Assembly: GCA_024641505.1 (NCBI GenBank)
Contig: JAHECY010000025.1
Span: 1 to 45,082, forward strand
Direction: 5' to 3'
Length of the DNA stretch: 45,082 nucleotides
DNA from: Gammaproteobacteria bacterium
GTDB lineage: Bacteria; Pseudomonadota; Gammaproteobacteria; SG8-11
Shown here piece after piece: positions 31,399 to 39,562 of the stretch. Each line of letters starts with the position of its first letter. Position 1 is the stretch's first letter. The position numbers were made by a program, and so were the translations under genes. The notes under the pieces are model-generated. The model saw nothing but the letters and a program-made list of their open reading frames with translations, was not told the DNA's origin and made no database searches.

Positions 31399-32106
31399 AT
31401 GTCCACGCATATTCTTATCATCGAAGACAATTTGGATCTGGCCAAATTACTGGAAATGCACCTGGCGGACCTGGGGCATCGCAGCACCCTGGTCCTGGAC
31501 GGCATCAAGGGCCTGCAGGCCGCCAGTGAAACGAAATACGATTTGGTGATCCTCGACATCATGCTGCCCGGCCTGGACGGTCTGGAAATCTGCAAGCGCA
31601 TTCGCGCCCGGGATGCCTATACCCCAATACTGATGCTGACGTCAAAATCTTCGGAACTGGATCGGGTGCTGGGTCTGGAACTGGGCGCCGATGACTACGT
31701 CACCAAGCCGTTTAGCATCAAGGAGCTGATGGCGCGTATCAAGGCAATTCTGCGGCGCGCGGAAAACCTCGGGACCGAGAAGGAGCGCAATGAGGAAATC
31801 CTAAAAATCGGCGGCTTGCACATCGATACCCAGAAACGCCTGGTGCAGATCGACGCCAAGCCCGTGGAGCTGACCGCCAAGGAATTTGATCTTCTCTATT
31901 ATTTCGCCCGGCATCCGGGGCGGGTATTCTCACGTACGCAACTACTGGATCAGGTATGGGGTTATGGCCACGACGGTTATGAACATACCGTCAACTCCCA
32001 TATCAATCGCCTGCGGGCAAAAATCGAGGCCGACCCCGCGAATCCGCGCTACGTACTGACGGTATGGGGCGTGGGCTACAAATTCAACGATGAACTGATG
32101 GGCTGA
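31399..32106 (+). CDS. OmpR/PhoB family response regulator
   Basis: The 235-residue protein has an N-terminal receiver with acidic E9 and D10, phosphoacceptor D53 (VILDIMLPGLDG), T81 and K103 (DDYVTKPF). The C-terminal winged helix (LTAKEFDLLYYFARHPGRVFSRTQLLDQVWG, then TVNSHINRLRAKIE, YVLTVWGVGYKF) is of the OmpR type. It is expected to bind DNA when phosphorylated by the sensor encoded 4 bases downstream. Target genes are unknown; the Ig-repeat genes further downstream are candidates by position only. Confidence 0.94.
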   Translation: MSTHILIIEDNLDLAKLLEMHLADLGHRSTLVLDGIKGLQAASETKYDLVILDIMLPGLDGLEICKRIRARDAYTPILMLTSKSSELDRVLGLELGADDYVTKPFSIKELMARIKAILRRAENLGTEKERNEEILKIGGLHIDTQKRLVQIDAKPVELTAKEFDLLYYFARHPGRVFSRTQLLDQVWGYGHDGYEHTVNSHINRLRAKIEADPANPRYVLTVWGVGYKFNDELMG

Positions 32107-32110
32107 TATC

Positions 32111-33592
32111 ATGCTGCGCTCCCTATACACTAAACTCGCCCTGGTGCTGCTGGCTTTGTTTCTGCTCGTGGCAATCTTCATGGTGTTCGTCACTCGTTAC
32201 GCGACCACCATGTACCAGCAGGAAGTCAACCAAAAACTCAATTTCGATGTAGCCAAACACGTCGTCGCTGATCTGGATCTGATGCGCAATAACACCATCA
32301 ACCAGGATGCCCTGAAAAACGCATTTCATCAGCTCATGGTGTTCAATCCCAGTATCGAAATCTATTTGCTCGATACCCAAGGCGAGATCCTGTCCTACTC
32401 CGCCGAACCGGGCAAGGTAAAGCGCCCGCATGTCAGCCTGGCGCCCATCAAGCGTTTCCTGGCGGCGAAGCCCCACGGTCCCTTATTGGGGGACGATCCT
32501 CGGGACCGCGCCCGTAAAAAAGTGTTTACCGTGCACCCGATCACCGACGGCGATAAACTGCAGGGCTATCTCTATGTGATTCTGGGTGGGGAAGAATACG
32601 ACAATGTCATCGACATGCTCGCCACCAGCTATATCCTGAACCTGACCACCTGGCTGATCGTCGCCGGTTCCCTGTTTTCCCTGGCGGCGGGCTTGCTGGT
32701 ATTCGCCTGGCTGACCGGACGGCTGCGTCAATTGTCCAATGCCATGGCCTTGTTCCGGCAAGGCGCTTCCCTGGAACGGCTTACCGCTCAGGTGCCGTAT
32801 CGCTCCCATCCCGGCGATGAAATCGATCAGCTCAACAATACCTTTCTTGAAATGGCAAAGCGTATCGACAGCTACATTCAGGAACTGCGTCGCGTCGACA
32901 CCTTGCGCCGTGATCTGGTGGCCAATGTGTCCCATGACTTGCGCACGCCACTGGCGACCTTGCAGGGATATGTGGAGACCTTGTTGCTGAAAAAACAACA
33001 GCTCAACGAATCGGAACAGCAGCATTACCTGCATATCGCCCTGCAACATTGTTTGCGTTTGAATAAACTGGTTCAGGAATTGTTTGAACTGGCCAAATTG
33101 GACGCCAAAGAAACCATGATCAAAACCGAACCGTTCAATCTACCGGAACTGATTCAGGATGTGGTGCAGAAATTTCACCTGCGCGCCACCGAAAAAGGCA
33201 TCGCGCTGCGCAGTCAGGTGCCGGAGAAAATGCCGTTTATCAAGGGCGATATCGCCATGATCGAACGCGTACTGGAAAATCTCATCGAAAACGCCCTGCG
33301 CCACACGCCCCAAGGCGGTAACATCGAGGTCAAGGTCCGGCCCCAGGGCAGCGTGATCGCCGTGGAACTCAGCGATACCGGTATCGGCATTCCGCAGGAG
33401 GAATTACCTTATATCTTTGACCGCTTTTACAAGGGCGACAAGAGTCGCACCCAGGAATCCGCCTCCTCGGGGCTGGGTCTGGCGATCACCAAACGCATGC
33501 TGGAGCTTCACGACAGCAATATCGAAGTCAAAAGCGACCTCAACCAAGGCACCACCTTCTCCTTCGAACTGCCGATCTATACCCCGGCGTGA
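32111..33592 (+). CDS. Sensor histidine kinase (HAMP, HisKA, HATPase)
   Basis: The 493-residue kinase has two membrane helices (about 8-30 and 178-200) flanking a periplasmic sensor of about 145 residues, a HAMP linker, the dimerisation domain with H275 in NVSHDLRTPLATLQGYVE, and the ATPase domain with N box ENLIENALRHTP, G1 DTGIGIPQEELPYIFDRFYKG and G2 GLGLAITKRMLELH. The signal sensed is unknown. It forms a two-gene operon with the response regulator (4-base gap). A stem of 7 pairs at 33635-33659 follows, without a T run. Confidence 0.94.
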   Translation: MLRSLYTKLALVLLALFLLVAIFMVFVTRYATTMYQQEVNQKLNFDVAKHVVADLDLMRNNTINQDALKNAFHQLMVFNPSIEIYLLDTQGEILSYSAEPGKVKRPHVSLAPIKRFLAAKPHGPLLGDDPRDRARKKVFTVHPITDGDKLQGYLYVILGGEEYDNVIDMLATSYILNLTTWLIVAGSLFSLAAGLLVFAWLTGRLRQLSNAMALFRQGASLERLTAQVPYRSHPGDEIDQLNNTFLEMAKRIDSYIQELRRVDTLRRDLVANVSHDLRTPLATLQGYVETLLLKKQQLNESEQQHYLHIALQHCLRLNKLVQELFELAKLDAKETMIKTEPFNLPELIQDVVQKFHLRATEKGIALRSQVPEKMPFIKGDIAMIERVLENLIENALRHTPQGGNIEVKVRPQGSVIAVELSDTGIGIPQEELPYIFDRFYKGDKSRTQESASSGLGLAITKRMLELHDSNIEVKSDLNQGTTFSFELPIYTPA

Positions 33593-34028
33593 GGCCGGAG
33601 CACGCACCTTCCGTCGTGGAATCGATGGTGATTACGCAACGTGTGCCGACACCGTTGCGCTAACCGGTGGCCAGGTATACCACGGTGCCTCCGCTTCGCC
33701 CGCAGCTTTAGACGGGCTCCAAACATGCTCACACTGGCCACCCCCTATTTCAATCATTAAAAGTGCGTAAGTTAACCGCGGTCTGTCCGAGACTGTGCGG
33801 ATTTCCGCGCACTCACCATCAAGAGTAACCTCCCCCTTAAGATTTGGTTATTCACAACCGCCGCATCAGATACATTCTGGTTGATTATCTTTTTCTGGCC
33901 TATAATTTTCACCGTTACCATTGCGATACTGGAAAACTTAAATAAAAATAGCAGATATCACACCACTATTTTAAATCCGAACCAGACCACACACGGAAGT
34001 TTCGACTCGATACACAGGGAGGAAGATC
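33593..34028. other. Intergenic region before the Ig-repeat genes
   Basis: No gene is supported in these 436 bases. CGCAACG at 33635-33641 pairs with CGTTGCG at 33653-33659, a possible weak end of the kinase operon. The second half is AT-rich and likely promoter territory for the Ig-repeat genes; AGGGAGGAAG before 34029 is a strong ribosome binding site. Confidence 0.4.
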
Positions 34029-36392
34029 ATGCGGTATTTGGCAGTTGGGGGATTGATCATGATGACGGTTGCCTGCAGCAACGCGCTCGATAAACTGGCG
34101 TCGGCTATCCCGTCGGGCACGGCGTCCGGCCTCGCCTACGACAGTTTGATCGTCAATGGCGAAGTTGCCGTCTATTCCTTTAGCGGCGACACCGGACGCT
34201 TACTGGGTGAGGGTGTCACCGATGCCGCCGGCTATTACACCATCGCGTTATTCAACGCGGACCAACCGGTAATCATCGAGGTCACCGGTGGCCAGTACCT
34301 GGAAGAAGCCAGCGGCAGTACCGTGCCCTTGCAGGCGGGACAGAAACTGCGGGCGGTAAGCAACTACATCGCCGGCCAGACCATCACCGTTCATGCCACC
34401 TACTGGACCACGGTCGCCGCCGGCCTGGCGGAATATAAATTGAGGACCGGCGCTGCGCCAATGCAGGCGGTGACCGCGGCCAATGCAGAAATCAGCGCCT
34501 TGCTCGGCTTGGACATCACCACGACCACGCCGGTGAATCCTACCGACATTCTCGGACGTAACTTCTACCTCGGTCCCGGCCTCGAATACGGTTTTTTCGC
34601 CGCGGGGTTGTCAGCGTGGACTGCGATGGCAAGTACGATTAACCAATCCAGGATTCATGAAAAATTTTCATCAATCGCCTTTGCCCAATTAGCCTATGAC
34701 GATATCCGCCACGATGGCATGCTCGACGGTCAGGGGGAATCGGGTGCTTTGGCCTTTGGCAGCATCGCCCTGTCACCGGAGATATACCGCCATGCTCTGG
34801 CGGTGAGCGTGTTGCAGATGGCGCATTCCACGCGCAACGTCAGCGGCATCATTCCGGAACGGCTGCTGCAAACCGCCAGACGCTTAAACGATTCCGAGGC
34901 TGCCGTGTTCGGTGACGCGGCAACCACCCCGATCGATGAGACCGGCCCCATGTTAACGGTGCTGCGCCCCGAAGATGCAGTCACGGTATTCGGCAAATTC
35001 CCGGCCAGCGCCGACGTCACCGACATCGTGGGCGTCGCGTCCGTGGAATTTCTGGTCGATAGCGTTTCCCTGGGGATGGCAACCGATAGCGGCGCGCCGG
35101 CCATGGTCATAGACAGTACCAAGCTGACGGACGGCAGGCATGTTCTGAGTTTTCGCGCCACCAACTTTGCCGGTTCCAGCAAAGTGGCGAACCGGGCCAT
35201 TCTTGTTGCCAACCGGTCCACCGTGATTGCGGATGTCCGACCCGGCGACCGAAGCCTGGTGCGAGGCACGATCACGGCGGCGGCAACGGTCACCGACGCC
35301 GCCGGATTGACACACGTCGATTTCAGTGTCGACGGGCAACATCTCGGCACGGCGGACGATGTAACCGCACCGCAAATGAGTTTCGACAGCAACAACTATG
35401 ACGACGGCGACCATACCCTGCGCATCGCCGCAACCAATACCGTGGATTATCAACTGACCACGGACATCATTATGACTGTCGATAATACACCGCCGATCGT
35501 CGGCAATCTGACGCCGTTGGCGGATGCTTTTCTTGCCGGCACGTTTAGCGCCGCGGCGGTGGTGACCGATGCCCATTTGACGGCGGTTGAATATTTTCTC
35601 GACGGCGTTTCGCTGGGTTTTGCGGCCGATCTCTCCCAGGCAAACCTGGACATCAATTCCACTCTGGTTACCGACGGTCCGTACACGCTGGGGATCAAGG
35701 GTGAAGACGGCGCCGGCAATGTGACACTGGCAACCCATCCGATACACATCGATAACACACCCCCGGTGATCAGCAATGTGCTGCCCAATCCCGGTACCTG
35801 GACCACTTACAGTCTGGAGGTGCGGGCCGCGGTTACCGATTTGTCACCTGTGACCCTGCGGTTCTCGGCCGAAAACGGCGTTACCCTTTATAATGTGGTG
35901 ACCAGCAGCAATCCCAATGTCATCACCGGCACCGCCGGTCTGCAAAATGACGGTGAACATACCATCAGCATCGTGGCCACCGATGCACCGGGCAACACCA
36001 GCACCCACAGCGTGACGGTGATGCTCGATGCCACTCCCCCGAGCACCAGCGCCACTCTCGTCCCCAACCTGGACCCGCCTACCTGCGCCACCTGTCAGTC
36101 GCTGGTGCGAAGCTGCACCGTCAACGGCATTTCCACCGATCAAGGCGTTGGGCTGGCGGCGGTGTATATCGATGGTTCGTTGGTCGCCAGTGATCCTATT
36201 GTCGCCTGGTCGTTTACCTCACCTCGGCCGACGTCAACCAATAACACGCCGTTACCGGCATGTGATAACCCGGTAATCTCCCCTTCGAACACACAGGCAG
36301 CCAGCGACAAACTGGGTAACACCGCATGGCGCACCCTGGTCTGGTGCACCGCGCCCAGTATCGGCGTGACCTGTGAATTGCGAACGCATTGA
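34029..36392 (+). CDS. Putative lipoprotein with bacterial Ig-like repeats (paralogue 1)
   Basis: The 787-residue protein has a short hydrophobic leader ending in a lipobox-like TVAC (C16). A first domain of about 300 residues (VAVYSFSGDTGRLLGEGVTD, then YWTTVAAGLAEYKL, and YDDIRHDGMLDGQGESGALA) is shared with the next gene. Then come at least four Ig-like repeats of about 85-95 residues with the pattern VxFxVDxxSLG ... DGxHxLxxxATN ... VDNTPPxVxNLxP. The last 110 residues contain seven cysteines, unlike the repeats. AGGGAGGAAG precedes the ATG. It is probably exposed at the cell surface or outer membrane; adhesion or binding is inferred. No enzyme motif is seen. Confidence 0.8.
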   Translation: MRYLAVGGLIMMTVACSNALDKLASAIPSGTASGLAYDSLIVNGEVAVYSFSGDTGRLLGEGVTDAAGYYTIALFNADQPVIIEVTGGQYLEEASGSTVPLQAGQKLRAVSNYIAGQTITVHATYWTTVAAGLAEYKLRTGAAPMQAVTAANAEISALLGLDITTTTPVNPTDILGRNFYLGPGLEYGFFAAGLSAWTAMASTINQSRIHEKFSSIAFAQLAYDDIRHDGMLDGQGESGALAFGSIALSPEIYRHALAVSVLQMAHSTRNVSGIIPERLLQTARRLNDSEAAVFGDAATTPIDETGPMLTVLRPEDAVTVFGKFPASADVTDIVGVASVEFLVDSVSLGMATDSGAPAMVIDSTKLTDGRHVLSFRATNFAGSSKVANRAILVANRSTVIADVRPGDRSLVRGTITAAATVTDAAGLTHVDFSVDGQHLGTADDVTAPQMSFDSNNYDDGDHTLRIAATNTVDYQLTTDIIMTVDNTPPIVGNLTPLADAFLAGTFSAAAVVTDAHLTAVEYFLDGVSLGFAADLSQANLDINSTLVTDGPYTLGIKGEDGAGNVTLATHPIHIDNTPPVISNVLPNPGTWTTYSLEVRAAVTDLSPVTLRFSAENGVTLYNVVTSSNPNVITGTAGLQNDGEHTISIVATDAPGNTSTHSVTVMLDATPPSTSATLVPNLDPPTCATCQSLVRSCTVNGISTDQGVGLAAVYIDGSLVASDPIVAWSFTSPRPTSTNNTPLPACDNPVISPSNTQAASDKLGNTAWRTLVWCTAPSIGVTCELRTH

Positions 36393-36405
36393 CGGACCCA
36401 CCGTG

Positions 36406-38415
36406 ATGCAGGCGTTATTACCGATCATCATTCTCATTACCCTGACGGTGGGCTGCGGAACGCAGAGCGGAGAACACGCGGCCGCGACGGCGGCACCCGG
36501 CGGCAATGTGTCCGGGGTGATCGATCTTGGCCCATCGCGCAACGCCAGCCTCAGGGTATTCCGGTTTACCGGCGCCGAGGGCGAGGGCGAGTTACTCGCC
36601 ATCGGTCACAGTGACGCCCAGGGCAGATACAGCATCAATCTGTACACGCCCTCGGGACCGATCATGGTCGAGGCCGGGGAAGGCAGCTATATCGAAGAGG
36701 TCGATGGCGCCAATGTCGCCATGCCGCGCGATCAACCGCTGTTTGCCGTAATCAACTATATGGAAGGCACCAACAATACAGCGCACCTGACCCACTGGAC
36801 GACACTGGCCACCGCGCTGGCGCATTACTTGTCCCGTACCGGCAGCACCGCCTCCCAGGCCCTGCAGGAGGCTAACCGTGAAATTGACGCCATCGTTGGC
36901 CTGCCCGTCGTCACCTCCAGGCCGGAGAGTCCGGGATTCACCAATGGCGCCACCGGCACCACCCTCTCCACCGAGAAGACCCATGGTTTGCTGGTGGCTG
37001 CCGTTTCACAACTGACAACGACGTTGAATTCCGGGCGCAGCGATCCCGGGCAGCTCGTTTCTTCCCTGGCGTTCACCCGTTACGCCTATGACGATCTGCA
37101 ATTCGATGGGGTGCTGAATGGCAGGGGTTCATCGACAACAATACTTCCGGACGGCATTACCGTTTCCACGGACCTGTACCGTCATGGACTCGCGGTGAGT
37201 CTGCTCAAGTATGCGCAAAGTAATGCCAATCATTCCGGAATCGATGCCGCGATGCTGGTGACCCTGGCATTGCGGCTGAACAACTCCGGCTCCCCGATTT
37301 ATGGCAATGCGACCCTCATAGCCCTCGATGAGAACGGACCGGTGATCACGCAACTGTCACCCGCAGCGGACACCACCATCTATGGACAATACCGGTGCGC
37401 GGTAACGGTTAACGATGTCATCGGGCTGGCATCCGTGGATTTTCTAGTGGATGAATCGTATGCGGGAAGCGCCGCGAATCCCTCCGCCGCTACTTTTACC
37501 CTCGATGCCGACAGCTATGCGGAGGGCCCGCATACGCTGACCGCGCGCGCCACCAATCTGGTGGGAACGACGGTTCAGGTAACCCACGGTATTGTAATTA
37601 CCAGCAGCGCCACGGCCTTGAGTATCACCCAACCGGCGCCGGATAGTTTTCTGGGCGGCAGCGTTACCGTCAGCACGGTCGCATCGGGCGTGCCCCCGCT
37701 GCGCTCGGTCGAATTATATGTCGATAATACGCGGGTCGCCGGCACCGCGGGTAACGCCACCGCGCAATTCACTTTCGACAGTACGCGCTTTCCCGACGGC
37801 CGGCACCGTTTGTGGGTCACCGGCACCAATGCCGCCGACCGAACATTTAGCGCGGAAATTCCCATGACCCTGGACAATACCGCCCCGGAACTCACCGCCA
37901 CCGCGCCTGCGCCGGGCTCCTATCACGGGGGCATGCTCACCGTCAGCGCCACGGCATCCGATGTCAATTTGGACCGAATTCTGTTTGGCATCGACGATCT
38001 GCCACCCCGACCCGCGGGCGATGTCGCCAACGCCGCCCGGGTCATCGACACCGCGACTTTCAACGACGGCGCCCACCGCATCGCCGTTGAGGTGGTCGAT
38101 AAGGCGGGAAACTCCCGCAACGGACAATTTTCCCTGTATTTCGATAACACCGCCCCACGCATCAGCAACATCTTTCCGCCGGACGGCACCGTGGTGGGTA
38201 CCGAACAATTCACGGTAATGGCAACCATCGAGGAATTGTCGTTGGCTAGTGTAGAATTTTGGCTTGACGGGAATTTTTATATCAATGGTGGGTTACAAGC
38301 ACAAACCTTTATTGTCGGCAGCCGTCTCTCTCCGGGCACGCACATCATCACCGTCCTGGCCACCGACAGCGTCGGTAATTTCAGCGCTCGGGATTCCAGC
38401 GTCGTACGCCGATAG
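36406..38415 (+). CDS. Putative lipoprotein with bacterial Ig-like repeats (paralogue 2)
   Basis: The 669-residue protein starts MQALLPIIILITLTVGCG, with a lipobox-like C17, and shares the whole layout of the preceding gene: the same N-terminal domain (LRVFRFTGAEGEGELLAIGHSD, THWTTLATALAHYLSRTG, YDDLQFDGVLNGRGS) and about four Ig-like repeats (VDFLVDESYAGSA, VELYVDNTRVAGTA, LDNTAPELTATAPAPGSYHGG). It lacks the cysteine-rich C-terminal part and ends in a repeat. The ATG at 36406 fits the signal sequence; earlier GTG starts would add a hydrophilic leader. It is 13 bases after the first gene, so the two form an operon of tandem duplicates that have diverged strongly. Confidence 0.8.
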   Translation: MQALLPIIILITLTVGCGTQSGEHAAATAAPGGNVSGVIDLGPSRNASLRVFRFTGAEGEGELLAIGHSDAQGRYSINLYTPSGPIMVEAGEGSYIEEVDGANVAMPRDQPLFAVINYMEGTNNTAHLTHWTTLATALAHYLSRTGSTASQALQEANREIDAIVGLPVVTSRPESPGFTNGATGTTLSTEKTHGLLVAAVSQLTTTLNSGRSDPGQLVSSLAFTRYAYDDLQFDGVLNGRGSSTTILPDGITVSTDLYRHGLAVSLLKYAQSNANHSGIDAAMLVTLALRLNNSGSPIYGNATLIALDENGPVITQLSPAADTTIYGQYRCAVTVNDVIGLASVDFLVDESYAGSAANPSAATFTLDADSYAEGPHTLTARATNLVGTTVQVTHGIVITSSATALSITQPAPDSFLGGSVTVSTVASGVPPLRSVELYVDNTRVAGTAGNATAQFTFDSTRFPDGRHRLWVTGTNAADRTFSAEIPMTLDNTAPELTATAPAPGSYHGGMLTVSATASDVNLDRILFGIDDLPPRPAGDVANAARVIDTATFNDGAHRIAVEVVDKAGNSRNGQFSLYFDNTAPRISNIFPPDGTVVGTEQFTVMATIEELSLASVEFWLDGNFYINGGLQAQTFIVGSRLSPGTHIITVLATDSVGNFSARDSSVVRR

Positions 38416-39010
38416 ACAGTGACCCGCATGTTTTTCTGTTACGCGGGAAAAATCGGATTTTGCCTGTATCCGCACACCTATTGCGTACAAATCCGCTTAC
38501 GGCGAAACGCCACCCACCACGCAAACACCCCGCCAGTCCCGCGAAATATCATCACAATGCCAACGCGTACCATTGCCTTCACGCAGGGTCAATGCCCATT
38601 GCCCTGCCAGTGCCATGGAACGACGCCGTTGAGTCAGTATCCGGTTTTCGTTGCCCGGTCCTTGACTCCGGAAACTGCCGCGTTCCTAGAGGTCATTTAG
38701 CGGGCGAAACCGCTGTTTGACGGCTCTGTTTCCCGGTTGCAATGCCGCTATCGTGATGATGCTCAGTTACGCCGCGGACTGGCGCGTGCTTTCTTTCTCA
38801 ATCGGCGTCACGCCAAAACCTGCAGGCAAAATATCGCGCATACGATCCAATGGCACACCCCGCGCTTCTGAAAGTACCGCAAATCGTGTCAGGGGACGGC
38901 CCAGGTCCCGAGCAGCCGCATGGACACGGGCAAAATGCCGTGATTTTTGCTACTATTACCAATGATGCATATCGAAATACACAAATTTCACAATAATGGA
39001 GAACCATCCA
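38416..39010. other. Gene-poor stretch with protein-like remnants
   Basis: No intact gene is supported in these 595 bases. On the minus strand two start-less open frames look like real protein pieces: 38767-38949 (below), and one between about 38510 and 38695 that reads ILTQRRRSMALAGQWALTLR. This suggests decayed genes. The ribosome binding site GGAG at 38998-39001 belongs to the next gene. Confidence 0.45.
38767..38949 (-). pseudogene. Start-less open frame, possible gene remnant
   Basis: The minus-strand frame is bounded by TAG at 38950-38952 and TAA at 38767-38769 and reads SRHFARVHAAARDLGRPLTR, FAVLSEARGVPLDRMRDILP and AGFGVTPIEKESTRQSAA. The residue pattern is convincingly protein-like, but no start codon opens it and I do not recognise the family. 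It may be the end of a deleted gene. Confidence 0.3.
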
Positions 39011-39511
39011 ATGGCTGCAAAGAAGAAAACCGTATCCCTGGTAAAAAGCGCTATCGCGCATAAAACCATCGAACAATCAATTGCCAATGTAGCGTCTGTG
39101 ACCGGCCACTTGAACAAGGCGGTGGATACCACCAGCAAGACCGCGAAGCAACTGGCCACGGAAAGCAAACGGCTGGGCAAGAAACGGGGCTCATTGCTGA
39201 AAAAGAAAAAGATTGCAAGCAATAAAGTAAAGAAGGAAGGTGGCGCCGCACACAAAAAAGCGTTGCGTGATATCGAGAAAGAGCTGGTAGGCGTCAAAAA
39301 GTCGGTGGCCAAGACCTCCTCGGAAAAATCCGCCATCAATGAAGAACTGACGGAATTGAAGAAATTGCAGAAAAGGGCCAGCGCTTATATTAAAGCGATT
39401 ACCGGCATTGAAAAGGCTCTGAACAAACCGGCCAAAAAAAGGCGCAAAAAAATGTCGGCGAAAAGTAAAGCTAAGGCCGCAGCCACAAGTCAACCCCAGG
39501 TGGCGGCCTAG
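39011..39511 (+). CDS. Lysine/alanine-rich, coiled-coil, histone-H1-like protein
   Basis: The 166-residue protein is extremely basic, with Lys and Ala dominating. The N-terminus MAAKKKTVSLVKSAIAHKTI leads into a helical, coiled-coil-prone middle (NKAVDTTSKTAKQLATESKRL, LRDIEKELVGVKKSVAKTSS, INEELTELKKLQKRASAYI) and a C-terminal tail NKPAKKRRKKMSAKSKAKAAA resembling histone-H1 tails. No signal or membrane segment is present. A nucleoid- or RNA-binding role is inferred from composition only. GGAG is well placed before the ATG at 39011. It stands alone and shares a terminator with the convergent cytochrome gene. Confidence 0.75.
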   Translation: MAAKKKTVSLVKSAIAHKTIEQSIANVASVTGHLNKAVDTTSKTAKQLATESKRLGKKRGSLLKKKKIASNKVKKEGGAAHKKALRDIEKELVGVKKSVAKTSSEKSAINEELTELKKLQKRASAYIKAITGIEKALNKPAKKRRKKMSAKSKAKAAATSQPQVAA

Positions 39512-39516
39512 TACCA

Positions 39517-39551
39517 AAACGCTCACCCACGGTGTTACTGGGTGAGCGTTT
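39517..39551. terminator. Bidirectional terminator between convergent genes
   Basis: AAACGCTCACCCA at 39517-39529 and its perfect complement at 39539-39551 form a 13-bp stem with a 9-base loop. It is placed 6 bases after the histone-like gene and 12 after the end of the cytochrome gene. Short T runs follow on the plus strand and on the minus strand (complement of AAAA at 39516-39519), so it can act both ways. Confidence 0.8.
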
Positions 39552-39562
39552 CCGTTCAACAA

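Noticed and set aside
33881-34093. Plus-strand frame of 70 codons before the Ig-repeat gene
   Set aside because: Its sequence is AT-driven and overlaps the well-supported start of the Ig-repeat gene with its strong ribosome binding site.
34953-35747. Minus-strand open frame of 264 codons
   Set aside because: It is antisense to the Ig-repeat gene; the repeated GC-rich codons of that gene keep the reverse frame open.
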